DNA of 64,000 bases. Origin: Hyphomicrobiales bacterium. Lineage in GTDB: Bacteria; Pseudomonadota; Alphaproteobacteria; Rhizobiales; Beijerinckiaceae. Position numbers and translations under genes: made by a program. Positions 46,596 through 55,558 of the stretch are shown piece by piece (the stretch's first letter is position 1; each line of letters begins with the position of its first letter). The stretch is from contig JAFLCX010000001.1 of assembly GCA_017302635.1 (NCBI GenBank), positions 1,364,001 through 1,428,000 on the forward strand, written 5' to 3'. The notes beneath the pieces are model-generated. The model ran no database searches, had not been told where the DNA came from, and saw nothing but the letters and a program-made list of their open reading frames with translations.

Positions 46596-47824
46596 GGCTT
46601 GTTGACGCGCTCCTCTCCTCGCTTGGTGCCATTCGCGCGCATGCCCTGCGCTCGATCCTGACCATGCTCGGCATCGTCATCGGGGTCGCGGCCGTGATCG
46701 CGATGGTTGCGGTCGGCAACGGCGCGCGCGAGCGGGTGAATGCTCAGATTCAGGCGCTCGGAGCCAATCTCATCATCGTCATTCCCGGCACCGTCACGCA
46801 GGGCGGCGCGCGGCTCGGCACCGGCAATGCCGCGACGCTGACCGATGCTGATGCCGCCGCCTTGCGGGCCGAAATCCCGGCCGTTCAGGCTTCCGCCCCC
46901 ATCGTGCGCGGCGGTGTGCAGGTGATTTCGGGCGGCTCGAACTGGGCCACCAGCGCCGTGGGTGTCGATCAGGATTATTTCGTCGCGCGCGACTGGCTCG
47001 TCGAACGCGGGCGCGATTTTTCCGAAGAGGAGAGCCGGCGCGGCGGACAGGTCGCTTTGCTCGGCCAGACGGTTGTCCGTGAATTGTTCGGCGGAAACGA
47101 TCCGATCGGCGCGCAGGTCCGCGTCCGCAACGTGCCGTTTGATGTCATCGGCGTGATGACCGCGAAAGGCCAGAGCATGTTCGGGGCGGATCAGGATGAC
47201 GTGATCCTGCTGCCGCTGCAGACTGCGCGCCAGCGCGTCGTCGGTACCAGCCGTGCGAAAAACCGTTCGGTGAACCAGATCATGGTGAAAATCCGTGAAG
47301 GGGAGGATCTCGCGGCAGCTGAAGAGGAGATGAAGCGCCTCCTGCGCCAGCGTCACCGCATCCAGGATGGTCGTGATGACGATTTTTCGCTCCGCAACAT
47401 GGCCGAAATCCAGGCGACGCGCGAGCAGAGCGCACGCACCATGGCGATGCTGCTGCTTTCGGTTGCGGGCGTGAGCCTTGTCGTGGGCGGCATCGGCATC
47501 ATGAACATCATGCTGGTCTCGGTGACCGAGCGCACGAAGGAGATCGGGCTGCGCATGGCCGTGGGCGCGCGCCCGCTCGACGTGATGGGTCAGTTTCTCA
47601 TCGAAGCCACCACCATCGCCCTGATCGGCGGGCTGATCGGCATCGCGATCGGCATCGGCATCGCGATCATCACCGCGATACAGGCGGGCTGGCCTTTGCT
47701 GATCGATCCGATCGTAGTCGTCACGGCTTTTGTCTTCTCGGGGCTTGTCGGGATCGTCTCGGGCTTCTATCCCGCTTTCCGGGCTGCGCGGCTCGATCCT
47801 GTCGAGGCTTTGCGTGCGGCGTGA
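46592..47824 (+). CDS. MacB-type ABC transporter permease subunit
   Basis: 410 residues with the MacB topology: TM1 (LRSILTMLGIVIGVAAVIAMVAV), a large periplasmic MacB_PCD domain (about 55-275, ANLIIVIPGTVTQGGARLG, VRNVPFDVIGVM), and three C-terminal TMs in the FtsX domain (LLLSVAGVSLVVGGIGIMNIMLVSVTERTKEIGLRMAVGA and after). The TERTKEIGLR motif is the family hallmark. It overlaps the ATPase gene by four bases. With MacA it should push periplasmic substrates outward through an outer-membrane channel not encoded nearby. The esterase gene follows after 30 bp. Confidence 0.92.
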
Positions 47825-47854
47825 CCATCTCGTCTTGGATCCGGAGAGAAACCT

Positions 47855-48508
47855 ATGCCCCGCCCGTTGGATGGCCCGCGCCTCGCTCCGAAGTCGGGTC
47901 GTGCGCGCCAGCTTGTCGTTTTCCTGCATGGCTACGGAGCTGACGGGAACGACCTGATCGATCTCGGCCAGACCTTTGCGGAAATTCTCCCCGACGCGGC
48001 TTTTGTCTCGCCGCACGCGCCGGAGCCCTGCGGCATGTCGCCGATGGGCCGGCAATGGTTCGAACTGACCTTCCGCGATCCCGGCGAACGCTGGCGGGGC
48101 GTCAATCAGGCAGCACCCGATCTCAACGCCTTTCTCGAAGCCGAACTCGCGCGGCATCACCTCGCGCCATCACAGCTGGCGCTGGTCGGATTCAGCCAGG
48201 GCGCGATGATGGCTTTGCATGTCGGCCTGCGCCGTGCTGTCATGCCCGGCGCGATTGTCGCCTATTCCGGGCATCTGGTCGGGGGCGAGCATCTCAAGGA
48301 ACAGGCCACGGCCCGGCCCCCCATCCTGCTCGTGCATGGCGATCAGGATAATGTCATTCCGGTCGATGCGCTGTTTGATGCCATGACGAGCCTCGGCAAG
48401 GCGGAAATCCCCTGCCAGTGGCATCTCTCGGCCGGAGTCGGGCACGGAATCGACCCCGAGGGTCTGCGTCACGGCGGCGAGTTCATCGCGCAGAACCTGC
48501 GTCGATAA
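47855..48508 (+). CDS. Phospholipase/carboxylesterase family hydrolase
   Basis: 217 residues, alpha/beta hydrolase of the acyl-protein thioesterase-like (Abhydrolase_2) family. Ser114 (GFSQG), Asp165 (HGDQDNVIP) and His197 (GVGHGID) form the triad, and LVVFLHGYGADGNDLIDLG is the oxyanion region. Such enzymes cleave short carboxyl esters or lysophospholipids; the natural substrate is unknown. No signal peptide, so cytosolic. It lies 30 bp after the macB permease and may share its transcript, and converges with the aldolase gene. Confidence 0.88.
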   Translation: MPRPLDGPRLAPKSGRARQLVVFLHGYGADGNDLIDLGQTFAEILPDAAFVSPHAPEPCGMSPMGRQWFELTFRDPGERWRGVNQAAPDLNAFLEAELARHHLAPSQLALVGFSQGAMMALHVGLRRAVMPGAIVAYSGHLVGGEHLKEQATARPPILLVHGDQDNVIPVDALFDAMTSLGKAEIPCQWHLSAGVGHGIDPEGLRHGGEFIAQNLRR

Positions 48509-48514
48509 ACTCGA

Positions 48515-49315
48515 TCAGTATCCCGAGTCCGACTGCCCAGCCTGTCCACGCGCGATCCGGATTTCGGCCCGCGCGGCATTGCGCAGCATCGAGCCGTCGG
48601 TGCCGAGCGAGAGGATCTGGTAGCCCCGCTTGGCGAGTTCCGCTCCCCGCGCGCCATCCGGGCAGAAGGCCGAGGCGATCTTGCCCGCTGCGCGCGCTTT
48701 CCGGGCGATCAGGGTCAGAGCCGCATCGACATCGGCATGCAGTGGATCAACCACGCTCCCGCGCGTGAGCGCGATCGAGAGGTCGGCCGGCCCGACAAAC
48801 ACGCCGTCAATGCCCGGTTCGGCGAGAATATCCTCCAGCTCCGCCATGGCCTCGCGCGTCTCGATCATGGCAATGGCGAGGGTCGCCTCGTTGCCCTTCG
48901 CGAGTTGCTCGGCATTCGAGAAACCCATCGCGGCGGCCGCGCGCGGCGGACCCCAGGAACGCCCGCCCATCGGCGGATACTTCATGAAGCCGGCGAAGGC
49001 CTTCGCATCGGCCGCGGAATTGATCATCGGCGCGATGATCCCCGCCGCACCCCAATCGAGGAAGCGCGCGCCTTGCGCAAAATCACCAACGCCGATCCGC
49101 ACGAAAGCCGGCTTTCTCAGTCCGTTCGCGGCGATGATGCCGGTCTCGATTGACTGGAAATCGTGGAAGCCATGCTGCCAGTCGAGCACGGCGCAATCGT
49201 AGCCCTCGCGCAGGATGACCTCGAGCCCATGCACTTCGCACATGCCACACCAAGCCGCAAAAGCGGCCTGTCCGTTCTCAAGCCGGGCACGAAAACCGGT
49301 CAGATGGTCACTCAT
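48515..49315 (-). CDS. HpcH/HpaI family aldolase
   Basis: 266 residues, TIM-barrel class II aldolase. The blocks YDCAVLDWQHG, GAAGIIAPMINSAADAKAF, MIETREAMAELEDILAEPGIDGVFVGPADLS hold the metal ligands Glu (IETREA) and Asp (GPADLS). Members split 2-keto-3-deoxy sugar acids or 4-hydroxy-2-oxo acids into pyruvate and an aldehyde. The exact substrate cannot be told; no catabolic cluster surrounds it. It converges with the esterase (6-bp gap), and lies 52 bp downstream of the zeta gene on the same strand. Confidence 0.87.
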   Translation of the reverse strand: MSDHLTGFRARLENGQAAFAAWCGMCEVHGLEVILREGYDCAVLDWQHGFHDFQSIETGIIAANGLRKPAFVRIGVGDFAQGARFLDWGAAGIIAPMINSAADAKAFAGFMKYPPMGGRSWGPPRAAAAMGFSNAEQLAKGNEATLAIAMIETREAMAELEDILAEPGIDGVFVGPADLSIALTRGSVVDPLHADVDAALTLIARKARAAGKIASAFCPDGARGAELAKRGYQILSLGTDGSMLRNAARAEIRIARGQAGQSDSGY

Positions 49316-49367
49316 CCATCACCTCGCAGGCCGTTTCGGGCTCTTCTTGTGGGCGAGCAGACCAGGA

Positions 49368-49691
49368 TCAGCGGCCTGCCTTGATGTCGTCGATGGCGCG
49401 CGCGAGCAGTTCCGCCATGGTCTTGCGCAAGGCGGCATCATCTACGCTCACGCCACCGGCGTCGAGATCCTTCTTGACCTTGCGCAGCACGTCGTCATCG
49501 CCCGCTTCCTCGAAATCGGCCATCACGACCGTCTTGGCGTAGGCATCGGCATCGGGGCCGGACTTGCCGAGCTTTTCTGCGACCCAGAGGCCGAGCAGCT
49601 TGTTGCGCCGGGCATTGGCCTTGAATTCAAGCTCCGCGTCGTGCGCGAATTTCTTCTCGGCGGCATCCTTGCGTTCATCGAAAGTGGTCAT
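49368..49691 (-). CDS. ATP synthase inhibitor subunit zeta (DUF1476)
   Basis: 107 residues, the usual length. The family start MTTFDERKDAAEKKFAHDAELEFKANARRNKLLGLWVAEKLG and the VVMADFEEAGDDDVLRKV block identify DUF1476. In Paracoccus the zeta protein inhibits ATP hydrolysis by F1-ATPase through its N-terminus. It is cytosolic and mostly helical. It is transcribed divergently from purC, a linkage I recall as common in Rhizobiales. No ATP synthase genes are in the window. Confidence 0.92.
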   Translation of the reverse strand: MTTFDERKDAAEKKFAHDAELEFKANARRNKLLGLWVAEKLGKSGPDADAYAKTVVMADFEEAGDDDVLRKVKKDLDAGGVSVDDAALRKTMAELLARAIDDIKAGR

Positions 49692-49890
49692 GGCACAATC
49701 CCGGCTGGTTGGTTCTCAAGACGTCAGATTGGGAATAGGGTCGGCTTGGGCCGAAATCAATGCCCGGCTTTCCCCTGTTCGTTCAAGCCATCACATTGTA
49801 TCCCCCGCCCGGATGGGCTAGGGAGGCAGGAGGGGCCGTTCCTCGCCCAGTTCGCCATGCCGGCGCTCGCCAGAAGGAGCCACGGCAATC

Positions 49891-50685
49891 ATGGATTTCC
49901 TGAAACCACGGTATATCCCGATGAAGTCTCGTCGCCGCATTTATGAAGGCAAGGCCAAGGTCCTGTTCGAGGGTCCGGAACCCGGCACGCTCGTGCAGCA
50001 TTTCAAGGATGACGCGACCGCGTTCAATGCCAAGAAACACGATGTGATTGACGGCAAGGGCGTGCTCAACAACCGCATTTCCGAATATGTGTTCCTGCAG
50101 CTGAACTCGATCGGCGTGCCGACTCATTTCATCAAGCGGCTCAATATGCGCGAGCAGCTCATCCGCGAGGTTGAGATCATTCCGCTCGAAGTGGTGGTGC
50201 GCAACGTCGCGGCGGGTTCGCTGAGCCAGCGGCTCGGCCTCGATGAAGGCATGCCGCTGCCGCGCTCCATCATCGAATTCTATTACAAGAACGATGCCTT
50301 GAACGACCCGATGGTCTCGGAAGAGCACATCACCGCTTTCGGCTGGGCGACGCCGCAGGAGCTTGACGACATCATGGCGCTCGCCATCCGCGTCAACGAT
50401 TTCCTCACCGGCCTGTTTCTGGGTGTCGGTATCCGCCTCGTCGATTTCAAGATGGAATGCGGTCGCCTCTATGAAGGCGACATGATGCGCATCGTCGTCG
50501 CCGATGAGATCTCACCCGATTCGTGCCGCCTGTGGGACATCAAGTCGAACGACAAGATGGACAAGGATCGCTTCCGCCGCGACATGGGCGGCCTGATCGA
50601 GGCCTATTCGGAGGTGGCGCGCCGCCTCGGCATCCTCACCGAGGGCGATAACCCCAAGGCCGAGGGCCCGAAACTGGTGCAGTAA
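49891..50685 (+). CDS. purC: Phosphoribosylaminoimidazole-succinocarboxamide synthase PurC
   Basis: 264 residues. It joins CAIR and aspartate to SAICAR in purine synthesis. The conserved [48 protein letters not shown] and DFKMECGR blocks are present. AAGGAG lies about 10 nt before the ATG at 49891; starting at 49921 ([11 protein letters not shown]) would give the more usual 254 residues, so the start is uncertain. The gene ends in TAA at 50683-50685, and the next base opens a three-segment terminator/antiterminator-like structure before purS. Confidence 0.96.
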   Translation: MDFLKPRYIPMKSRRRIYEGKAKVLFEGPEPGTLVQHFKDDATAFNAKKHDVIDGKGVLNNRISEYVFLQLNSIGVPTHFIKRLNMREQLIREVEIIPLEVVVRNVAAGSLSQRLGLDEGMPLPRSIIEFYYKNDALNDPMVSEEHITAFGWATPQELDDIMALAIRVNDFLTGLFLGVGIRLVDFKMECGRLYEGDMMRIVVADEISPDSCRLWDIKSNDKMDKDRFRRDMGGLIEAYSEVARRLGILTEGDNPKAEGPKLVQ

Positions 50686-50760
50686 GCCCCGCTTCTGGTT
50701 GCGCGTGAAGGCAAAATTCCTTAAGCGGGGCGCATTCGTTCCCCGCTTTTTTCTTTTTCG
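50686..50760 (+). promoter_or_regulatory. Attenuator-like terminator with a competing antiterminator, purC-purS gap
   Basis: Segment 1 GCCCCGCTT (50686-50694) starts right after the purC stop. Segment 2 AAGCGGGGC (50723-50731) is its exact complement (9 bp). Segment 3 CCCCGCTT (50741-50748) pairs with segment 2 (8 bp) and is followed by TTTTCTTTTT. Pairing 2-3 is a classic rho-independent terminator; pairing 1-2 would block it. A ribosome stopped at the purC TAA would cover segment 1. Confidence 0.75.
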
Positions 50761-50778
50761 ACAGAGAGCGCCCATCCC

Positions 50779-51021
50779 ATGAAAGCCCGCGTCACGGTCA
50801 CCCTCAAGAACGGCGTTCTCGATCCGCAGGGCAAGGCGATCGAAGGCGCACTGAAGAGCTTCGGCCTCGAGGGCATTGCCAGCGTTCGGCAGGGCAAGGT
50901 CTTCGATATCGAGGTCGACACGGTCGATAAATCCCGCGCCGAGGCCCTGCTCAACCAGGCCTGCGAGAAGCTGCTCGCGAATACGGTGGTCGAGAATTAC
51001 CGCGTCGAGGTGGTGGGGTGA
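50779..51021 (+). CDS. purS: Phosphoribosylformylglycinamidine synthase subunit PurS
   Basis: 80 residues. PurS bridges PurL and PurQ in the FGAM synthase complex. The full family pattern is visible: MKARVTVTLKNGVLDPQGKAIEGALKSFGLEGIASVRQGKVFDIEVD, then NTVVENYRVEVV. It lies 93 bp after purC beyond a terminator-like structure, with only a weak SD (GAGAG). Its stop TGA overlaps the purQ start (TGATG). Expression of purS and purQ should therefore depend on read-through from purC or on a promoter I cannot identify. Confidence 0.95.
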   Translation: MKARVTVTLKNGVLDPQGKAIEGALKSFGLEGIASVRQGKVFDIEVDTVDKSRAEALLNQACEKLLANTVVENYRVEVVG

Positions 51022-51704
51022 TGCGCGCTGCTGTCATCACCTTCCCCGGCATCAACCGCCAGGAAGATATCGCCCGCGCCTTCACCATCGCGGGCGCCGA
51101 GGCTGTGCACGCCTGGCACGCTGATACGAGCTTGCCGCAGGGCACCGATGTGGTCGTGCTGCCCGGCGGTTTTTCCTATGGCGATTATCTGCGCTGTGGT
51201 GCCATTGCCTCGCGCGCGCCGATCATGGAAGCGGTGCGTGCCCATGTGGCGAAAGGCGGCTACGTGCTCGCGGTGTGCAACGGGTTCCAGATCGCCTGCG
51301 AGGCGGGCCTGCTGCCGGGCGTGCTGATGCGCAATGCCGGTCTGAAATTTGTCTGCCGCGCCCAGCATTTGCGTGTCGAGCGCAACGATACGGCTTTCAC
51401 GAAAGCCTATGCCAAGGGTCAGGTGATCGAGGTCTGCATCGCGCATGGTGAGGGAAACTACGTCACCGATGACGAAACCCTCGCGCGGCTCGAGGGCGAA
51501 GGCCGCGTGGCCTTCCGCTATTGCGATGCGGGCGGCGATGTCACGAAGCGCAACCCCAATGGCTCGCGCAACGCGATAGCCGGGGTCTATTCGGAAAACC
51601 TGCGCGTGCTCGGCATGATGCCGCATCCGGAAAATCTGGTGGAAAGCCTGGTGGGCGGCACCGATGGGCTCGGGCTGTTCCAGAGCCTCGTGAAGGCGGC
51701 CTGA
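51021..51704 (+). CDS. purQ: Phosphoribosylformylglycinamidine synthase subunit PurQ
   Basis: 227 residues from the ATG at 51021, which overlaps the purS stop by one base; a GTG at 51018 (4-base overlap) is the alternative. It is the glutaminase subunit of FGAM synthase. The class I amidotransferase triad is visible: Cys in LAVCNGFQIACEAGLLPG, and His and Glu in MMPHPENLVE. GGFSYGDYLRCGAIA is the PurQ signature. PurL, which usually follows, is not next: a dispersed palindrome and the convergent ispG gene come instead, so purL must lie elsewhere. Confidence 0.95.
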   Translation: MRAAVITFPGINRQEDIARAFTIAGAEAVHAWHADTSLPQGTDVVVLPGGFSYGDYLRCGAIASRAPIMEAVRAHVAKGGYVLAVCNGFQIACEAGLLPGVLMRNAGLKFVCRAQHLRVERNDTAFTKAYAKGQVIEVCIAHGEGNYVTDDETLARLEGEGRVAFRYCDAGGDVTKRNPNGSRNAIAGVYSENLRVLGMMPHPENLVESLVGGTDGLGLFQSLVKAA

Positions 51705-51712
51705 TCGATCTT

Positions 51713-51760
51713 GAGCATTTTCAGGCGAAGTGGATACCGGTTCGCGTGAGGAAAATGCGA
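51713..51760. repeat. Dispersed rhizobial-type palindromic repeat after purQ
   Basis: Outer arms GCATTTTC (51715-51722) and GAAAATGC (51751-51758) enclose inner arms GCGAA (51725-51729) and TTCGC (51741-51745), with GTGGATACCGG between. I recognise this wording (GAAGTGGATACCGGTTCGC within GCATTTTC arms) as a dispersed intergenic palindrome of Rhizobiales. It lies between the converging purQ and ispG genes. Confidence 0.7.
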
Positions 51761-51808
51761 AAAAACGAGAAAACCGGGCGCTTCAGCGCGGGCGGCAATC
51801 CAGCCTGA

Positions 51809-53062
51809 TCACAAACTGCCGAAGCGCTTCTCGATATAATCCGCCACCATCGTCTTGAAATCGGCGGCGATCGTGGGCCCGCGCAGGGTCACGGATTTCT
51901 TGCCGTCGATGAAAACAGGGGCCGCCGGCTGCTCGCCGGTGCCGGGCAGCGAGATGCCGATATCGGCGTGTTTCGATTCGCCCGGCCCGTTGACGATGCA
52001 GCCCATCACCGCGACATTCAGCCCCTCGACACCGGGATAGCGGCTCTTCCACTCGGGCATCGAGGTCGAGATCCAGTCCTGAATGTCGCGCGCGAGTTCC
52101 TGAAACACGGTCGATGTGGTGCGGCCGCAGCCGGGGCAGGCCGCGACCAAAGGCACGAAGGTGCGGAAACCCATGGTCTGCAGCAATTCCTGCGAGGCTT
52201 TCACCTCCAGCGTGCGGTCGCCTCCCGGTTCGGGGGTGAGCGAATAGCGGATCGTATCGCCGATCCCCTCTTGCAGCAGGATGCCCAGCGCCGCCGAGGA
52301 GGAGACAATCCCCTTCGAGCCCATGCCTGCCTCGGTGAGGCCGAGATGGATCGCGTATTCGGAGCGCGCCGCCATCATGCGGTAGATGGTGATGAGGTCC
52401 TGCACCGCTGAAACCTTGGCGGAGAGCACGATCTGGTTGCGCCGCAGGCCGATTTCCTCGGCGCGCGCAGCCGAGAGCAGCGCCGATTGCACCATCGCCT
52501 CGCGCATCACGGCGCGGGCATCGAGCGGCGAACCGGCCCGGGCGTTCTCGTCCATGAGATATGTGAGCAATTCCTGATCGAGCGAGCCCCAATTGGCTCC
52601 GATCCGCACGGCCTTGTCGTGCTCGATCGCCATTTCGACAATGGCCGAGAATTGCTTGTCCTTCTTGTCTCGGAAGCCGACATTGCCCGGATTGATCCGG
52701 TACTTCGCGAGCGCCTCTGCACAGGCCGGGTGATCGGCCAGCAGCTTGTGGCCGATGTAGTGAAAATCACCCACCAGCGGCACATCGATGCCGCGCAGCA
52801 TCAGGCGGTCGCGGATATGCGGCACGGCGGCGGCCGCTTCATCGCGATCGACCGTGATCCGCACGATTTCCGAGCCCGCACGCGCGAGCTGGGCGACCTG
52901 TGCAACCGTGCCGTCGATATCGGCCGTGTCGGTATTGGTCATGGACTGCACGACGATCGGAGCACCGCCGCCCACCATGACGCCGCCGATCTTCACGCCC
53001 ACAGTCATGTGGCGCGGGCGCGGCCCGAAAGGCGGTGCGATCTGCAAGCCGGCATAGGTCAT
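51809..53062 (-). CDS. ispG: 4-hydroxy-3-methylbut-2-enyl diphosphate synthase IspG
   Basis: 417 residues. IspG is the [4Fe-4S] enzyme of the MEP isoprenoid pathway that converts MEcPP to HMBPP. Cluster cysteines are in [11 protein letters not shown] and [13 protein letters not shown]. The N-terminal barrel shows [30 protein letters not shown] and [13 protein letters not shown]. The ATG at 53062 begins the family N-terminus and overlaps the zur stop by four bases; the longer frame to 53224 lies within zur. IspA, further along the isoprenoid pathway, is in the window at 43158. Confidence 0.96.
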   Translation of the reverse strand: MTYAGLQIAPPFGPRPRHMTVGVKIGGVMVGGGAPIVVQSMTNTDTADIDGTVAQVAQLARAGSEIVRITVDRDEAAAAVPHIRDRLMLRGIDVPLVGDFHYIGHKLLADHPACAEALAKYRINPGNVGFRDKKDKQFSAIVEMAIEHDKAVRIGANWGSLDQELLTYLMDENARAGSPLDARAVMREAMVQSALLSAARAEEIGLRRNQIVLSAKVSAVQDLITIYRMMAARSEYAIHLGLTEAGMGSKGIVSSSAALGILLQEGIGDTIRYSLTPEPGGDRTLEVKASQELLQTMGFRTFVPLVAACPGCGRTTSTVFQELARDIQDWISTSMPEWKSRYPGVEGLNVAVMGCIVNGPGESKHADIGISLPGTGEQPAAPVFIDGKKSVTLRGPTIAADFKTMVADYIEKRFGSL

Positions 53063-53583
53063 GGCGTGTGCACCTCGCTCCTCGCTGGGCGGCGGGACTG
53101 GCAGGCGCGACACAGACCGCCGAGTTCCACCACCCGGCGCCGGGCGACGAAGCCATGCTGGGTGGCGAGGGAATCGAGCGCCATGTTCACACCGCTCGTC
53201 GAGGCTTCCTCGACATGCGAGCACTCCTCGCAGATCAGGAAGACCACAGCCTCGCCCGCGCCATGCGTGTGCGGGCAGGCAATATAGGCGTTGAGCGTCT
53301 CGAGCCGGTGGATCAACCCGTTCTGTTGCAGGAAATCAAGCGCTCGGTAGATCGCGATCGGCGCCGGACTGCGCCCCGATTTCGGGCGCAGCTTCTCGAT
53401 GAGATCATAGGCCCCGAGCGGGTGGCCATGCCGGACGAGCGCCGTGAACACGGCGCGACGCTGGTCGGTCAACCGGACGCCGCGCGCACGGCACAGATCC
53501 TCGGCTTCGAGCAGAAGCCGGGGCAGGGCGGCCGCGTGGTCGTGCCCGCATCCATGCGCGTGGGTGTGATCGTGAGAAGCCAT
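53059..53583 (-). CDS. zur: Fur-family zinc uptake regulator Zur
   Basis: 174 residues. The His-rich N-terminus ([13 protein letters not shown], six His in the first 16 residues) and the block [33 protein letters not shown] mark Zur rather than Fur or Irr. A winged-helix domain (about 20-100) precedes the dimer domain, whose structural zinc is held by CEEC and CRAC. It should repress zinc uptake genes when zinc is plentiful. Its stop overlaps the ispG start (ATGA), so the two are probably made together. It diverges from bdhA across 151 bp. Confidence 0.9.
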   Translation of the reverse strand: MASHDHTHAHGCGHDHAAALPRLLLEAEDLCRARGVRLTDQRRAVFTALVRHGHPLGAYDLIEKLRPKSGRSPAPIAIYRALDFLQQNGLIHRLETLNAYIACPHTHGAGEAVVFLICEECSHVEEASTSGVNMALDSLATQHGFVARRRVVELGGLCRACQSRRPARSEVHTP

Positions 53584-53734
53584 CGGTGCCGATATAGCGG
53601 CTGCAATGCGAATTGGCGAGATTGTCTCGTGTGCTTTTCTGAAGCGCGTTTCCCGCAGTCGGGCTGTGGCCAATCGGCAGCGCAGCCACTATAGTGCGGT
53701 GCACAATCCAATCGAAAACAGGGGAGCACCATTC

Positions 53735-54520
53735 ATGGCACTCGCGGGAAAAAGCGCGGTCATCACAGGCTCGACGAGCGGCATCGGGCTTGGCATTGCC
53801 CGCGCGCTGGCCGGTTCGGGCGTCAACGTGATGCTGAACGGGCTGGGCGATGCCGCCGAGATCGAGAAAACCCGCACGGCTCTCGCGGCCGAATTCGGTG
53901 TCAAGATGCTCTATCATGGCGCGAACATGCTCGAACCGGCCGAAATCCGCGACATGATCGCGAAGGCGCAGGCGGCGTTTGGCTCGGTCGATATCCTCGT
54001 CAACAATGCCGGCATCCAGTTTGTCTCGCCGGTCGAGGATTTCCCGGACGAGAAATGGGATCAGATCATCCGCATCAATCTTTCGGCCTCGTTCCACGGC
54101 ATCAAGGCGGTGGTGCCGGGCATGAAGAAGTCCGGCTGGGGTCGCATCATCAACATTTCCTCGGCGCATAGCCTCGTCGCCTCGCCCTTCAAGAGCGCCT
54201 ATGTTGCCGCGAAGCACGGCGTCGCGGGCCTCACGAAAACGGTCGCGCTCGAAGTCGCGCAGTCGAAGATCACCGTGAACGCCATCGCGCCCGGCTATGT
54301 CTGGACTCCGCTCGTCGAGCGCCAGATTCCGGATACGATGAAGGCGCGCAACATGACCGAGGAAGAGGTGAAGAAGAATGTCCTCCTCGCGGCGCAGCCG
54401 ACGAAGGAATTCGTCACCATCGAGCAGGTCGCGAGCCTCGCACTCTATCTGTGCTCAGATGCCGCCTCCGCCATGACCGGCACGACGTACTCGATCGATG
54501 GCGGCTGGACAGCGCAGTAA
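53735..54520 (+). CDS. bdhA: 3-hydroxybutyrate dehydrogenase
   Basis: 261 residues, short-chain dehydrogenase. It oxidises (R)-3-hydroxybutyrate to acetoacetate with NAD, a step of PHB use. The cofactor motif GSTSGIG, NNAG, ISSAHS (Ser) and the YVAAKHG pair (Tyr-x3-Lys) are present; the HxAxKxG style ending and VKKNVLLAAQPTKEFVTIEQVA are typical of bacterial BdhA. A TATAGT -10-like box lies near 53691. The patatin-like gene starts at the very next base after the stop. Together with phaA, phaB and phaR it gives the window both synthesis and use of PHB. Confidence 0.94.
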   Translation: MALAGKSAVITGSTSGIGLGIARALAGSGVNVMLNGLGDAAEIEKTRTALAAEFGVKMLYHGANMLEPAEIRDMIAKAQAAFGSVDILVNNAGIQFVSPVEDFPDEKWDQIIRINLSASFHGIKAVVPGMKKSGWGRIINISSAHSLVASPFKSAYVAAKHGVAGLTKTVALEVAQSKITVNAIAPGYVWTPLVERQIPDTMKARNMTEEEVKKNVLLAAQPTKEFVTIEQVASLALYLCSDAASAMTGTTYSIDGGWTAQ

Positions 54521-55558
54521 ATGGCGCCCCCGGCCCGCCCCGTCTCGCTCGCCCTTCAGGGTGGCGGCGCGCATGGCGCCTTCACCTGGGGTGTGCTCGA
54601 TGCCATTCTCGCGGAGCCATCCCTGCGCATCGAGGCGATTTCGGGTGCCTCAGCTGGCGCGATGAACGCCGTCGCGCTCGCCGAGGGTTTTGCGGAGGAC
54701 GGACCGGAAGGCGCGCGCCGCCAGCTGCGCAGATTCTGGGAGCGGGTTTCGGACGGGGCGGCCTTCTCGCCCATCCAGCGCGGCCTGTTTTCGCAGTTGA
54801 TGGGCTTGTGGGATATCGAGAAAAGCCCCGGCTATCTCTGGTGGAACTGGTTCTCGCAGGTCACGAGCCCCTACCAGTCCAACCCGTTTGATCTCAATCC
54901 TCTGCGCGAAATGCTCGAAAGCGAGATCAATTTCGAGCGAATCCGCCGATGCACTTCCATCAGACTCTTCGTCTCGGCTACGAATGTGCACACGGGCCGT
55001 GTCGCGGTGTTCGACCAGACGAAGCTTGAGGCGCAGCATGTGCTGGCTTCAGCCTGCCTGCCGCGCGTATTTCAGGCTGTCGAAATTGACGGCATCCCGC
55101 ATTGGGATGGCGGCTACATGGGAAATCCCGCCTTGTTCCCATTGTTTCACGCTGGCAAGAGTCAGGATATCCTGCTGATTCAGATCACGCGGATGATCCG
55201 GCAGGAAACTCCGAAAACCGTGCGCGCCATCGAGAACCGCCTGAACGAGATCACCTTCAACGCACCGCTTCTGGGCGAGTTGCGCGCGATCGAATTCGTC
55301 CAGCGCCTGCTGGATCAGGGTGCGATTTCTCCCGAGAAATATCGCCGCCTGCGCATGCATCGGATTGATGCCGATGCCGAACTCTCGGATTTGCAAGCCA
55401 GTTCCAAGATCAACGCCGAACGCCGCTTCATCGAGGAACTGTTCCGGCGCGGCCGCAAGGCCGGAGAGGATTGGCTCGGCCGGAACGGGGCGAAAATCGG
55501 TCGCGAATCCAGCTTTGATCTTGCGAGCCTCGTGAGCGGCCAGCCGCTCAAGCCGTGA
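54521..55558 (+). CDS. Patatin-like phospholipase
   Basis: 345 residues. The catalytic dyad is Ser44 (GASAG) and Asp196 (WDGGYMGN), with the oxyanion loop LQGGGAHGAF at 12-21. Patatins hydrolyse acyl esters of lipids. Direct abutment with bdhA (stop and start share no base but touch) suggests translational coupling and a link to PHB use. Patatin-like proteins have been described at PHB granules in other alphaproteobacteria, so a depolymerase or granule lipase role is possible but unproven. No signal peptide. The last 11 bp overlap the RND pump gene. Confidence 0.88.
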   Translation: MAPPARPVSLALQGGGAHGAFTWGVLDAILAEPSLRIEAISGASAGAMNAVALAEGFAEDGPEGARRQLRRFWERVSDGAAFSPIQRGLFSQLMGLWDIEKSPGYLWWNWFSQVTSPYQSNPFDLNPLREMLESEINFERIRRCTSIRLFVSATNVHTGRVAVFDQTKLEAQHVLASACLPRVFQAVEIDGIPHWDGGYMGNPALFPLFHAGKSQDILLIQITRMIRQETPKTVRAIENRLNEITFNAPLLGELRAIEFVQRLLDQGAISPEKYRRLRMHRIDADAELSDLQASSKINAERRFIEELFRRGRKAGEDWLGRNGAKIGRESSFDLASLVSGQPLKP

